This document shows positions 22,784 to 34,989 of a stretch of DNA of 64,000 nucleotides, piece by piece; within the stretch, counting starts at the first letter, position 1, and every line of letters begins with the position of its first letter. The translations under genes and the position numbers were made by a program. The stretch comes from Selaginella moellendorffii (lineage: Eukaryota > Streptophyta > Lycopodiopsida > Selaginellales > Selaginellaceae), in NCBI RefSeq assembly GCF_000143415.4, contig NW_003314301.1, positions 1,486,314 through 1,550,313 on the forward strand, in the 5' to 3' direction. Under the pieces are notes generated by a model that did not search any database, was not told the origin of the DNA, and saw only the letters and a program-made list of their open reading frames with translations.

Positions 22784-23644
22784 GATAAACCCTAGAACAG
22801 CCAAGGAGCCCTAAAAACAGAGTGACGTTTTATCAAAATTTTAGCGGCATATTTAAAGCTGGCGAATATTCCTTTTTAAATCTGTTTTATGTCAGCCATT
22901 TTTAAATCTTTCCTAGGGCAATGGAATGGAGCTACGCTTTATTGGAGGAAAAGACGTGGAAGAAAGGATGCGGATTGGTCAGATCGCTCAAGAAGCTACT
23001 TGGCGGGCTGCTGAGCTGCGTGATTGGCTGCGCCTCCCAGCTCATAACAGAGATCCTAGAAGATTCGTGCGGCAGTGCTTGTGTCTTGTGCGCTGACCTA
23101 CGTTGACCAATCGCTCCATGACAGTCATCGGCGGTCAAAAGTAATGGTTGTGGTTGAATTTATAATACAAAGTGATGTGTGCTTGAGCAGGGCATTATTT
23201 TACCTATATGGTCCCTTTCATTGATCTTGTTATTGTTTGCACGGGCTCTCACATAATAGGTTATTCATGCTCAGTTAGGTGTGCAATATAATTTTAGTAT
23301 ACTGAAAGTTTAAGCAACTTTGGAATTTTTATATGGCTGTGTATCTTTATTTCTAGTACCCATTAATGTTGGTGACATCTGCTGGAATGTCCACTACATC
23401 AGTATGTTGTTAGTGTTGTTCGCACCCACAACACATAGTGGTGAAGCATGAAACTCGTGGTTACACTATCGTATGTTGGATTGCCCTCTCAAAAATTCCA
23501 ATTCTCACTTTGAAAGGTCATCCAGGGGAAAATCCACCCGACAATTATTGACTCCAGCTCCTTCTATACTATAGTAGCAAGGATATCGATCGATCAATAT
23601 CCAGCATGATATTATCTTTGTAACATTTTGGGAGCTCACGTTGA
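22784..23644. other. Intergenic, GFS12 promoter side
   Basis: No gene seen. One 61-codon frame (22921-23106) has no recognisable features. The right half (23200-23640) is AT-rich. Confidence 0.6.
22787..22795 (-). promoter_or_regulatory. Telo-box-like motif before GFS12 start
   Basis: Sense strand reads CTAGGGTTT, ending 3 nt before the ATG at 22783. It is one base off the perfect telo-box. Confidence 0.55.
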
Positions 23645-24124
23645 TTAGTAAGATCGCGCGGCAGCCTCGAGATAGCCAATGTAGGTGAATAGAACACTCG
23701 TGAGGCGGCCGATAACCTTTTCCTGGGACGCTCCCTCCATGGGGCTCAGCTCAAACGACCACTCCACGGTGTTATGCCCGTCCGGCCCTCCCAAAACTCT
23801 CATGGTGGCGACGTAGTCCTCCATTCCCAGGTTGGACTCTATCAGCGCATAGGAGATGGTGTGGCTGGATTCGTCCATGGTCAGGAGCTTCTCCTTGGCC
23901 CACGATTTGCGACCGTCGCATCCGGTGGACGAGCCCTCGACGTAGCGGACGCTGCCGGGCGCGCGGGGGTGATCGCCCGCGATCCAGCGGCAGACATGGA
24001 GGGCTGGGATCCACTGGTGGAGATTGCAGTAGTCGGAAGCGACGGCCCACAGGCGCTCGATTGGAGCGGAGACGACCTTGCGAGTGCTGCCGCGCCACTT
24101 GTAACGAGAGCTTGAAGAAGACAT
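23645..24124 (-). CDS. Bet v 1/START-like protein, lachrymatory-factor-synthase-like
   Basis: Intronless, 159 residues, the typical size. The frame is open upstream to 24313, but that extension is low-complexity leader sequence (encoded Ser/Leu from a GA/CT repeat), so ATG 24124 (MSSSSSRYKWRG) is preferred. Family signatures are the opening KWRGSTRKVVSAP, the CNLHQWIPALHVCRW helix, SVRYVEG, and WSFELSPMEGASQE before the long C-terminal helix. This SRPBCC fold binds hydrophobic ligands. The onion member isomerises a sulphenic acid, but most plant members have no known substrate, so no reaction is assigned. Confidence 0.85.
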   Translation of the reverse strand: MSSSSSRYKWRGSTRKVVSAPIERLWAVASDYCNLHQWIPALHVCRWIAGDHPRAPGSVRYVEGSSTGCDGRKSWAKEKLLTMDESSHTISYALIESNLGMEDYVATMRVLGGPDGHNTVEWSFELSPMEGASQEKVIGRLTSVLFTYIGYLEAAARSY

Positions 24125-24142
24125 GATTCTTACAAAAACTCC

Positions 24143-24188
24143 ACAGAGAGAGAAAGAGAGAGAGAGCGAGAGAGCGAGCGAGCGCTTG
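24143..24188 (-). repeat. GA/CT microsatellite in 5' leader
   Basis: A GAGAGA-type run on the plus strand (CT-rich on the sense strand) lies about 20-60 bp upstream of the Bet v 1-like ATG. CT-rich leaders are common core-promoter elements in plants. Confidence 0.7.
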
Positions 24189-24715
24189 AGAGAAGGAAAA
24201 CGCAGAGCTCTAATGAGGAGCTTGGGAGGAGCTTTGCGGGAGTGAAAAGAATTAAATAGTCGATGGATGATCGATTCATCGACCCCTCCCCTCTGAGATC
24301 TAGCGAAGCCCAAGTTTAGGGAGTTTCAGAACTCATACACGTGGACGGCCGCGATGTGGCCAGGGGAAATTTGTTTTTAAACCGGGTGTGGCGCGATTCA
24401 CGGCGCGCGAATCTTTGGAGGGGCATTTTCTCAGTCCCGTGTTTGTGACAACTACTCAAGCAACTTTGAAGCACTATGGAAAAACTCGATCGTATATGGC
24501 TCTTGACAAAAAGCCCTTTGGCCTTACTGGAATGGAATCCAAAGGAGTCCGACTTCTTACTCGCACGGTAAATCATGGCACATGAGCAAACAGTTCTTTA
24601 GGTTTACAGGGCTAAATTAGGCCAAAAAACATCAAGCACCTTTTCTTGGCATTGGAACTTCGCATATTTTATAATGGCATATTCGGCGGAAGGATATTCT
24701 ATGAGAATTCCAGGA

Positions 24716-24725
24716 TTTTAGGGTT
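24716..24725 (+). promoter_or_regulatory. Telo-box-like motif before F-box gene
   Basis: TTTTAGGGTT on the sense strand, ending 21 nt upstream of ATG 24747. Confidence 0.5.
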
Positions 24726-24746
24726 CGTCCATTTTTGCGGGATCCA

Positions 24747-26061
24747 ATGCAGGGATTCCTCGACCAGGCAGACGACGGTGTCCTGTGCGCGATCTTCTCC
24801 TTCCTCTCTCCGCGCGACATTGCGAGCTGCGCCGCCGTGTGCCGGCGATTGCAGCGCCTCTGCCGCGACGATACGGATCTCTGGCTCGCGCTCTGCCACC
24901 GGCGCTGGGCCGGATTCACGAGCTTGAGGGATTGGAGCAGGAGCGTGCTGGGCGACGATGGCGAGCTAGGGTTTATGCGCTACAGAGGTTTGTACAAGCT
25001 CCTGGCGAAATGGGGGAGCTTGATTGGCTTCTGGCGGGGTGTCAATGGGAATAGGTCGCAGATTCTGGGATTTGAGTGGCGCAAGAACTCGATTCATGGG
25101 TTTCGGATCGTTCCAGCGAGCAGGGGAAGCTATCAAGTGCGAAGAATTCCATTTCTGTGGCTGGGAGCTGCCGCGAATGGGAAGGAGATTTGCGTCATGA
25201 ATCCAGCGCTGGATCGGGATTGTGGCTGCTGCAGTTGTCACGCACCGAAGGATCATCCAGGTAGCTCCAGGGATGATCATGGCTCTTCCAGCAGCGAAAA
25301 GATTGGCGATCTCTTCGCGGGGATGGACTCCGAGTGGGATGTGGAGGATTTATCTCGACTCGGGCTGGTTCTCGTCGACGTCCACTTTGCCGGGAAGAAT
25401 CACATCGTCTTGGAGGAGCTGAATTGCCAGAGGCAAGTAGCGAGGATGAAGATCTCCCTGGCCGAGGCGGTGGCGAGTGCCTCGTTTGGATTCAGCGAGA
25501 ACTTGGAGATCACGACGAGGAGCTATGGCAAGAGTCCTCCCGGGAGCTTTCCTTTCGAGATGTATCGCTTCCTCACGAGCAAAGTGACGAGCCCCGGAAG
25601 CGATAGAGCGGCCAGGAAGCAGTGGAAGAGAGACAAGGAGCGAGCCGAGAGCCGAGGAAGGCTATGGTGGCTGGAGCAATTGCATTTTGTCAAGGTGGTG
25701 GAATCCTCTCCAACGAAATCGAGGCCATTCCAAGGATTGTGGAAGGTAATCAAGATCTCTCTTTCTTTCTCTAGATCGCTCAAAGGTTTTTTTTTTTTTT
25801 ATCCTCTTCCAGGGGTTGTGTCGATGCGAAGCTTTGGATTTCTTGCTCGTCTCCTACGACGACGATCGAGGCGCGATCACCTCCAGGCAAGTTGGCGAGT
25901 CCTCGTCAATTCGATCTTCGTGGATGAATCTCTCGGCCAGAAATTTCCAGCAGATTGATCTCGAGACAATGGCATTTCGATTGCGTTTGCCGGACACGAA
26001 TCTCTCCACCGATTTTAGACCGCTCGCCTCGTCCGGGAACTTACTGGACGTTGTCAGCTGA
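24747..26061 (+). CDS. F-box protein (At5g39450/At3g12350-like)
   Basis: Two exons, 24747-25745 and 25813-26061, across a 67-bp intron; 415 residues. ATG 24747 is the first in frame. The F-box is at residues 5-50 (LCAIFSFLSPRDIASCAAVCRRLQRLC...DLWLALC), followed by a Trp-rich extension (WSRSVLGDD, KWGSLIGFWRG) seen in a conserved plant F-box clade. It should be the substrate adaptor of an SCF E3 ligase through Skp1. The substrate is unknown. The acceptor is preceded by a 14-nt T run. STT3 follows on the same strand 265 bp downstream. Confidence 0.85.
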
Positions 26062-26326
26062 GAGTCCCGGGGAGAGATCTCGAACCCGCGATCCCTCTAG
26101 TTTTGTACACTCGATTTATCGCGCTTAGGCGGACTTACAAACCCTAGGCCTAGGTAGCTATGGCGGCCTCTTAGGGTTTTTCTCCGCGGCGTGGGGTTTT
26201 GTGATCTATCCGAGGCAGTGGCGATGCATGCGTAGATCGATCCGGCAGGTAGAATTTGAGATCTCCGACTAGATGTGTATCGGATTCTAGAGTCTCGCCA
26301 GAAAATCTACAGCATTGTCTCTGGAG
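26062..26326 (+). promoter_or_regulatory. F-box 3' / STT3 5' region
   Basis: Contains TTAGGGTTTTT at 26171-26181 (sense strand) and AAACCCTAGG near 26138, about 145-190 bp before the STT3 ATG, so the telomere-like motif recurs here but further from the start codon. Confidence 0.45.
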
Positions 26327-28876
26327 ATGGAGCGCAGCAGCAGCAAGGCCGGCAATGGCCAGGCATCCAAGATTTCCGCATCGCCGGACGACGATCAGGG
26401 GATATTTCGCCGCGCCAAGCGCTCAATCGACGATCTCATCACGCAGGCTCGTCGATTCCGGCTCAAGACGAAGCAGCAGGAGCTCCTGATCCGGGTCAGC
26501 GCGCTGCTACTCATCTACGTCCTGGCATTCGCGACGCGGCTCTTCAGCGTACTTCGCTACGAGAGCGTGATCCACGAATTCGATCCATACTTCAACTACA
26601 GGACCACACTCTATCTCACGCAGAAAGGATTCTACGAGTTTTGGAACTGGTTCGACTATGAGAGCTGGTATCCTCTGGGCAGGATCATCGGTGGGACTTT
26701 GTATCCGGGGCTCATGGTCACTGCCGCGCTACTCTACTGGACGCTGAGGCTTCTAAGTTTCGCCGTTCATATCCGGGACGTTTGCGTGCTCACCGCGCCT
26801 TTCTTCGCCTCAAACACAGCCATGGTCGGGTACTTCTTTGGGAAAGAGCTCAAGGATCCAGGGACTGGATTGGTGGCGGCAGCGTTTCTAGCAATCTGTC
26901 CGGGATATATCTCGAGATCGGTGGCCGGGTCTTACGACAACGAGGGGGTGGCCATCTTTGCGTTGCTGCTTACGTTCTATCTGTTCGTCAAGGCTGTGAA
27001 CACGGGATCGCTGGCTTGGGCCGTGGCCTCGGCGTTTGCGTACTTCTACATGGTGTCGGCCTGGGGAGGATATATCTTTATCATCAACTTGCTGCCGATC
27101 TACGTGCTGGTTTTGCTCGTCACTGGGAGGTACTCGTTGCGGCTCTATGTCGCTTACAACACGCTGTACGTCCTGGGCATGCTCTTGGCGATGCAAATTC
27201 GCTTCGTCGGCTTTCAGCATGTCCAGTCCGGGGAACACATGGCCGCAATGGGAGTTTTTTTCCTCATGCAGGTACTACAAATCGTTCTTTGCTGTGGAAA
27301 ACGAGCTAAGACCTTTGCTTTCCTTGCTTGCAGGTGTTTTATCTAGTGAACTGGGTGAAGAGCATGGTCGAGCCCAAGCTCTTCCAAGCGTTCCTCAAGA
27401 TCGCTGTGATTGTCACCGGAGGTGCCGGCGCACTGGCACTGGGTGTGGGAATGGCAACGGGTTATATTTCTCCGTGGACAGGCAGGTTTTACTCGTTGCT
27501 GGATCCAACTTATGCCAAGGATCACATACCGATTATCGCCTCGGTCTCTGAGCACCAGCCGACAGCGTGGTCATCGTTTATGTTCGACTACCACCTCCTC
27601 CTCTTTTTGTTCCCGGCGGGGCTTTTCTTCTGCTTCCGACGACCGACGGATGCCACCATATTTATCATGATCTATGGTCTGACAAGCTTATACTTTGCCG
27701 GGGTTATGGTTCGGCTGATCCTCGTCGCAACGCCGGCGGTATGCCTCATCGGAGCTATCGCGGTGTCCTCGACTTTGAAGAACGTATGTGGTCTTCTACG
27801 TGAGAAACCTGTGGGTAAAGTTCCTGAAAGACAAGGCAAAGACAAATCAAAGGTAAGTAGCTTTTGCTCTTTTCTTACTTGTTCTCGCCTTTGTTTAATG
27901 TCTTGTATGGCTTCTACAGGGTGGATCGGACCAGTCGATTCCGTTCCAAAGGGAAGCCTGCATTGTCGTCCTCGCCGGAGCTCTTTATCTCCTGACGAGC
28001 TATGCTTTGCACTGTACTTGGGTGACTTCCGAGGCTTATTCTTCACCCTCCATAGTTCTCGCTGCCCGGCAAAGCAACGGAGACCGAGTTATCTTCGATG
28101 ACTTCCGTGAGGCTTACTTCTGGCTTCAGCACAACACTCCTCCAGACGCGAAGGTCATGTCTTGGTGGGATTATGGGTATCAGATCACCGCGATGGGAAA
28201 CAGGACGGTTATAGTGGACAACAATACGTGGAACAACACACACATTGCTACTGTAGGACGAGCAATGTCGTCCTACGAGGATGAAGCTTACGAGATCATG
28301 CGGTCCTTGGATGTGGATTACGTTCTGGTAGTATTCGGTGGTGTCACTGGCTATTCCTCGGACGACATAAACAAGTAAGCAGTTGATCTTCTGGGTTTGT
28401 TTCTTCTTTAACTGCTGACGAGAGCTCAAACTGGGACAGATTCTTGTGGATGGTTCGGATTGGAGGTGGCGTATTTCCCGTCATCAAGGAGTCCGATTAT
28501 CTCAACAATGGAGAATACCGGATCGATGCAGCCGCGGCTCCAAAGATGCTAGAGTGTTTGATGTAAGCAATTTCTAAGATTGTTTTCCAATCTCTATCGT
28601 GTTTCTGTGTTTCCCCAGGTACAAGTTATGCTACTATAGATTTGGCGAAGTATCTACAGAGTATGGCAAGCCTCCGGGGTACGATATCATCGCTGCCTCT
28701 CGGTTTCCAGTTTTTGATGCATCGTTGTTTTTTTTTTTATTTATAGGTGGGATCGTGCTCGGGGAACTGTAATTGGCAAAAAGGATTTCGAGCTGGAGTA
28801 CCTGGATGAAGCATTTACAACGTCAAATTGGATTGTTCGCATTTACAAGCTCAAGCCCCCTGCAAACAGGAAGTAA
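26327..28876 (+). CDS. STT3: Oligosaccharyltransferase catalytic subunit STT3
   Basis: Six exons joined in phase: 26327-27271, 27334-27852, 27920-28374, 28440-28562, 28619-28678, 28747-28876; 743 residues. It transfers the preassembled glycan from dolichol to Asn-X-Ser/Thr in the ER lumen. Conserved sites are EFDPYFNYR (the Asp of external loop 1, about residue 86), [17 protein letters not shown] in external loop 5 (about 386), and the WWDYG acceptor-site motif at about 570-574, followed by DNNTWNNTH, which itself carries sequons. About a dozen hydrophobic segments fill the first 480 residues. The length fits both plant STT3A and STT3B, and I cannot separate them. The start is the first in-frame ATG. 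Confidence 0.95.
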
Positions 28877-31800
28877 ACAACCAATTTTTGTAATCGCAGC
28901 CAAAGACTTTTGCAAATCAAGTTTCTAACTCTCTTTTCGTATTGAGTACAATCAAACAACTTGGGTTTTTTTGACAGAACTTCCTTCTAAATGTTTGGTC
29001 CATCTTACGTTTTTGTAGATTTGGAGAGGGCCGCGCTCAACTAAGACGTCCATTCATCCACTTTGGGAAGATGGTAGCCTGGCACTCTTTCCAAGGTCTG
29101 AGCAGATCTTCACAGCCTTTCTCGATTCCTTTGCAATTGATTTGCTTTCATTTCTTGTGTGCATAAGGAAATCGAGGAAAGAATGACTGAAGAACACATC
29201 GTAGCATGTAAGTTATTAAAATCCTTCTAAACCAGATGGACTTGGATCTACAGTGGTTTTCCTTCAACATCTACTAGGAGATTTGGAAGGACTAGGATAC
29301 AAGATCTGGAGTTTTAGATGCAGAGTCTTAAGATATAAATAACCCAAAGTCATAGCTCCAGCCACACCGTCTGTGGGGCTCCTACCCACGACCACATGAG
29401 ATGGATAATAGTTAATATTTTATAATTGAGAGAGTTTAGTTTTATGGGGACAAATTATGATTAAATTTTGCTTCTTGTTGGATTTGGGATCCCCAACCTT
29501 GTTTAAGTTTTTATTTGCAAAACTTAAATCGTTTCAAGGGTTAAATGCATAAACAACTAAATCATCTCAAATACATCAAGACAAAATATTTGGCCAATAA
29601 AGAACATAATGATATCATTAACTTTCCAGAATCTAGTGCTATAAGTTCTACAATAATGAATATGTTTTTTGGGGATTTATATTATTTAATTGTTTCTAAT
29701 TGTTTATGTTTAAGTAGTGTTTAATGTTATTTAAAAGTTTTAAAAAGACTAAATTCAAATCCAGTAAAATAATTACTATTTAATTTATACATCATATTTA
29801 AATAAAATAATTTTATTTTAACAAAACATGATCCAAGTAATTTGATTTAACATTTTGAGTACATGCAAAGTCATATTTTAATTAGCCATAACTCATATAA
29901 ATCTAAAAACAAGAAGTATTGAAACATTTTTATATTACACAAAGCAAAGAAAAGAATATTCATTCTTAAAAGCTTTTAAAAGAGAATTTATTCTGTAAAT
30001 GTTTTTAAATAAATAACCATACAACCTAGTTTTAATATATTTTAACATGCTTATCATCTTTAAAATATATATTTAAAATAAAAGTTCACAGATTGGAATA
30101 ATTACTTTTGCAATAAAGAATTATAATTTAAATATTTTATAGTGTTTACAATTTTGTCAAAACCATATTTTGAAGCTAGCCCAGTGATAAAGGTCCATAA
30201 CAAAAACATCTTTTAAACATATTGATCACTTATATTTTTCATTTATTTTAGAAAACTGTAATCAACAGTTAGCGATTTTGGTGTAGATAGATAAATATTT
30301 AGAGGAATTTTTCCTTCTGATTCTTCCCTAATTTCATCATTTATAATTTAAATATTAGTATTAGAATAAATAATAATATAAAAAAATTTAATTTATTTTT
30401 AAAAATAAAGAATAAATATTATTTGAAACAAAAACTTATATATAATTTTAAGTGGTTGTATTGAGATTAAAAAATTAAAATATAAATGCTTATTTCTTCA
30501 TGATGAATAGAAGTGAAATATGACAGTTTATATAATACAGTATTAAATATTATTTAAACTAATAAGATTTTAATATGTGGAGAATTTTTGGTTTGCTTAA
30601 GCAAACCTGTAGGAGGACTGGGATGGTAATGAATATACTTAGAATATACTTGGATATTCTATCATCCAATGGTGGTTATTCATTTAGATTAATTTTATAT
30701 TTATAATTTATAAAAATGTTTATAATTTATAAACTTTTCTAACCACTTTGTATCATCATGAGCATACATGGTTTTTGGAGCATGAGCCAAAGAAACTGTG
30801 TAATGTAAAGTGCATTGGTTGGGCTCTATGTCCATAATGGCAATTGCAAGGGAGCTCTCAAAGTTCCACTGCCAAGGCCCTCAATCCAGAAGCAGAGAAT
30901 CTGGAGCCAAGACTGGATGGACGAAGCAGCCAGTGATCCACATGAAGGGAAGAATGAAAAATAGGAGGAGCGCTCATAGAGGCCTCCTAGCCTCAATTGT
31001 GACAAGCATGAAGCATTGAAACCAGCTCAAGGATTTGAGTAGTGCCCCCTCGAGATCAATCATGATGCTATCATCATTCCTGGCCACTGCATTGTCCACT
31101 GGCTCCAATGGATTGCTCTTGTCCCTGGGAAGCGTCAAGAAAATTATATTTGGACTAGTGAATTGATTGAGAATTGGCTCTCCCTGGAGGTTTGAGCTGA
31201 GAGCCACAATCCAAGATCAGAAACCCACTATGGCAGTACTGATTGATTGCCCAGAATCAATCAATCAACCTGGAATGCATCTATGGATGGAGCATAGATC
31301 TTCCTCTGTATGGCTCCCTATTATGTGAGTGGGCAGTGTAGAAAACAACGATCAGTGGAGGACAATCTTTCTATTCCTATTCATTCCTCTTTTCTAAAGT
31401 GACCGATGGAGGGAGATTGTAGCAGTTGAGGAGTAAAGTCAGGCTGCTTCTAGCTTCAGCTTGGTCGATGATGAGAAGTATCTAGCAAGGATGTTTACAA
31501 ATGAGGAGAGTCAGTGCACGAAAAGGTTGAAAAGGTTCAGAAGATTTGTCACCTGCCGAATTGGTTTATTGTCTACCATAACCCTAAGTTTGGCAAGTTG
31601 ACAGATTTTAATTTTTAGCTCAAAGTTTTATTCTTTTTTGTTTTCGATTCTTCAAAGTGAAGTCTAGCTTATTTTTGAATCTTTTTACTAGTATAAATTA
31701 ACTAGAGGTAATTTTGTTTAATCAATCACATAGATATGTCAGATTTGGATTGTGCTATGGATATTGTTCAGTCGTCACACTGAGGATTTGTCTACAGAAA

Positions 31801-32263
31801 CAAATTCTTATGAAGGTTTAGTTTTTCTCTTTATTCCTTAGTATTTCTTGATTTATTTCTCTTTGGTTTTGTAGTTTCACAAGCAAAGAGGACAAAGTTG
31901 ACCATCCTAAAAGCCACTATTGCATCACTTGTCTTTGAAAAAGCAAATTCAACCAAAATTCTTGAGCTGAAGGTTTTATCTACGTATGGTTTTGAAATCG
32001 TTTTTTTTCTGTAGTTTTGATTTGCTTTTTGCCTAGGTATGGAACTTATAAAGTTCATCTTGCAAAGAACACTTTGCGAAGTGCAAAATACTTAACTTAT
32101 ATAATGGATTGTACAGATATGCATGGCTTGCAAACTTTAATATGACGATTCATCCATGTGTGCACGATTATATAATAAATTTATGGTTGGTAAATGTTTC
32201 TCACTTACAAGGTTTGTAATTTTTTTTAAAAAAATTAACAAGATTATAATTCTCTCACTGCAG
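28877..32263. other. AT-rich intergenic region
   Basis: Largely AT-rich (29400-30770 especially) with no supportable gene. A less AT-rich patch at about 30780-31470 has no coherent frame. Possible early exons of the next gene lie at about 31877-31969 (frame SQAKRTKLTILKATIASLVF) and 32037-32140, but the splice phases could not be made to agree, so they are not called. Confidence 0.5.
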
Positions 32264-33254
32264 ATGGGTTGAACGACAGAAAAACCCAGTTTACCACCAT
32301 GGAACTTCAGAAAAAGTTCTTTATATTACAGATTCTTCTATCATTCAAATTATAGATGATTTTGATGTTAAATTAAGATTACAACCAACTAGAGGAGCTT
32401 CTATATCATCTTTAATGGCTACTAGAATTTATCCACAAGCTAGACATGCTGTTGTAATCAACATTGGTGTTTTTCCTAAAAAAAAGATTGCTTCTTTTGA
32501 TAATCCTTTGGACGTTACTATCGTAATGTTTTTTCCTATTTAATTTTCTATTTCTAAGATATTTTCATAGCTCTATATGCACCTGGAGCATGAAGAGCAA
32601 TATCATCATATTGTAGCAGATTTGTATGTTGGATATATGCCAAAGTTTTTATTTTTTAATATTATGAAAAGCATGAGTGTATCAGGTGATTTAGCAACAC
32701 TTGGAAGTACTTTATTTTTGCCACTAGTTGATTCAAACGAAATTCAGAGGCTCAATGAAGTTTATAAAACACACCGTGGTCTCACTTCTAAAGACAAGGT
32801 AATGTAAATTGTTTACATCTACTTTCAACTCTAACTTCCAATTATACAGATTAGTGGATATTTCATCCCTGACAACCAACAGAGCCTCACTCAAGCTGAA
32901 AGTTTTTGCTCATTTTGCTCTTTCACAATGTTAGAGCAGAGAGAAGATAGTTTTGTTGTTTGTGCAAAGTGTAAAAGGTGTTCCATCCCTCGTAAATCAG
33001 CTACAATAACTGGTTCTATTATATCAAATGATATGATGGAATATAGAGTTATAGTGCATGATAAAATGGTGGATAAAATTTATAATTTGGATGAAGGGTC
33101 TATGGTCAAGTTTGCTATAGAGTCCCCAGAAAAGATTGCCGTTTATCTGTCTTCAAAACCAACAGGATTCTTTCTATTGAATGAGGCAAATATTATTGTC
33201 CATTTTGAGACACCAAACAATTCAGCCATGGAAATTGCCAACAACCAAAAATAG
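32264..33254 (+). CDS. Unrecognised protein with zinc ribbon, three 3' exons
   Basis: Three exons join in phase with good GT-AG signals: 32264-32522, 32571-32798, 32850-33254 (stop). Together they encode about 297 residues; the 5' end is missing and must lie upstream, ending in phase 2. Exon 3 holds a zinc ribbon, CSFC and CAKC separated by 14 residues, followed by a beta-rich stretch (YRVIVHDKMVDKIYNL, MVKFAIESPEKIAVYL). That layout recalls OB-folds with an inserted zinc ribbon, as in the C-terminal domain of RPA1, but this is a shape argument only. The gene is far more AT-rich than the other genes here and lies next to mobile elements, so it may be a lineage-specific or element-derived gene. 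The open exons suggest it is not long dead. Confidence 0.55.
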
Positions 33255-34989
33255 ATACAATTGTCTTTTGTCTATTTTTCAATTGCTTTCTCTATAATAC
33301 AAATATCTATTCATGAAATCTTGCAGTGCTTCTTTTAACAATTTCTAGATTTCAAAGCACACAAACTAGAAATCCCATGGCAACGACTCACAAGATTGCT
33401 ACTGATTGCATTGCACAATCAATTAGAGAACTAATATGCAATAAACACAAGCTGCCTCTGAAAGCCCCTCTCAGGTAATCTACCACATTAACATTGTACG
33501 CCTAACACCGGAATCCAGGAAAATGATCATTGTGCATCTGGCTAAGGAGTTCCTTAAGGGCTTCAGAGAAGCTAGGTGAAGAATGTGGTGTATTGCTTTC
33601 TATACTAGATGCTAAACCACATCTTGCAGTAAATGTGCAAGAAAATGAATGTGAAAGAGCTTAAGCCACAAGCAATTCCAAATTTTAGCTTTGTTGTTGA
33701 TTTGTTTGACCTAGATGCTTGAAGCCATGTACGCTCTTGTAGTGCTCTTGGCAAAAGGGTTGGAAAAGTCCTTGTATCTTTGACATCTCTTTGTCACAGA
33801 GCTTGCGGATCGCTAAACTAAGGCTCTTGCTTCTGAATGACCGTGCTCTTACTAGATTCTACTGGATAACTTACAAAAGAAAAACAAAATAGCTTAGAAG
33901 AAAGTTAAATGGGAAGGCACACATACATCAAAGGTTTGCTTTGGTTCTTGGCCCTAGATATCTGGCAATGTTGAGCTCTCCTTCACCCTGTAGTAGCTCA
34001 AAAGAAATCATTTCAAGTACCTGCATCAAGGTATATAAAAAAAATGTCCTAACGAGAAAGAAAGTTACAAACTACTTCAAACCATCTTTGAGTCCATCGA
34101 CTTTTCAGGGATTTGTCATTGGACGTGCAAGGGTTTTCCACAGCCAACCCTGTAAACTGAAAACATCATGCTAGATACCAGTCTCCATAGTGAGAACAAT
34201 GTTACTTGTTTGTGGAATCATCCTACCTGGTCGAAGATATCTTGCTTGACATTTTGAACAACTTTCTTTGGACTTGGCTACCTTATCCAGGGTTGCCACT
34301 GTCAATAGAGTCTGAAGATGCTCTCACTACGGATTTGTAATGATGAAAATCTTCTCTCTGGGCAGAAGTAGAAGTTTAAGGCACTGGAAGAGCTACTGTC
34401 TCATAGGATTTGGGATGACACTATCCTTACATTTGTATCCTCTAGTATAATTTTTGAACCTGCAAAGACTCTACGTTTCCAATGGCAAAGTACTAAATCC
34501 AAACTTGAGAAACCAGCTCCAAAAACTAACAAAGCCACGATGTTACTCTAGAGCTTCTTATCCTGTGGGAGCTTATGTGAATGAAAAGGAAAAACAAAAG
34601 GAAGAAAGAAAAAAAAAGGAGGAATGATCACACACCTTGTGCTGGATCTCTCTTCAATCTTCTAACCACGTCCAGTGCCCTGTCCAGTCCTTTAATCTAG
34701 TGTAGCGTAAAGAAGATGAAGACCATTCCTGAAAGACTTACAAAAACAAAATGTCACCTTCCCTCGGAAATCTCCTATTGCATGATCCATTCAACTGCTC
34801 AAGTGGCAAGACCCAAGAATCCATGCGAGGTAGTGGTGTTAAACCCAAAAAAAAGAGATCTAGAAACAATACAATTGAGCAGGCAGTCAATTACCTAAGA
34901 ATGTGCGAGTCTGGTACTTGTGCTCACGTTTCTCTCATAAGCCCATTTTAGGCTCATTTAAATAAAGACTTAATATAGCTTTAGGGCAC
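33255..34989. other. Intergenic, no supportable gene
   Basis: Short frames only (up to 77 codons), none with recognisable features. Confidence 0.6.

Larger units (their letters stand above)
24125..24746. promoter_or_regulatory. Divergent region between Bet v 1-like and F-box genes
   Basis: About 620 bp between start codons read in opposite directions. It holds the CT microsatellite on the left, and on the right a 6-codon upstream ORF (ATG 24701, stop 24721) plus a TTTTAGGGTT motif at 24716-24725, 21 nt before the F-box ATG. Confidence 0.5.

Noticed and set aside
23900-24313. Upstream extension of the Bet v 1-like protein from 24313
   Set aside because: The added 63 residues come largely from the CT microsatellite (LALSLSLSFSL) and precede the normal family start at MSSSSSRYKW.
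26080-26110. tRNA-like T-arm text (GGTTCGAGAT on the minus strand)
   Set aside because: No matching acceptor, D or anticodon arms could be formed around it.
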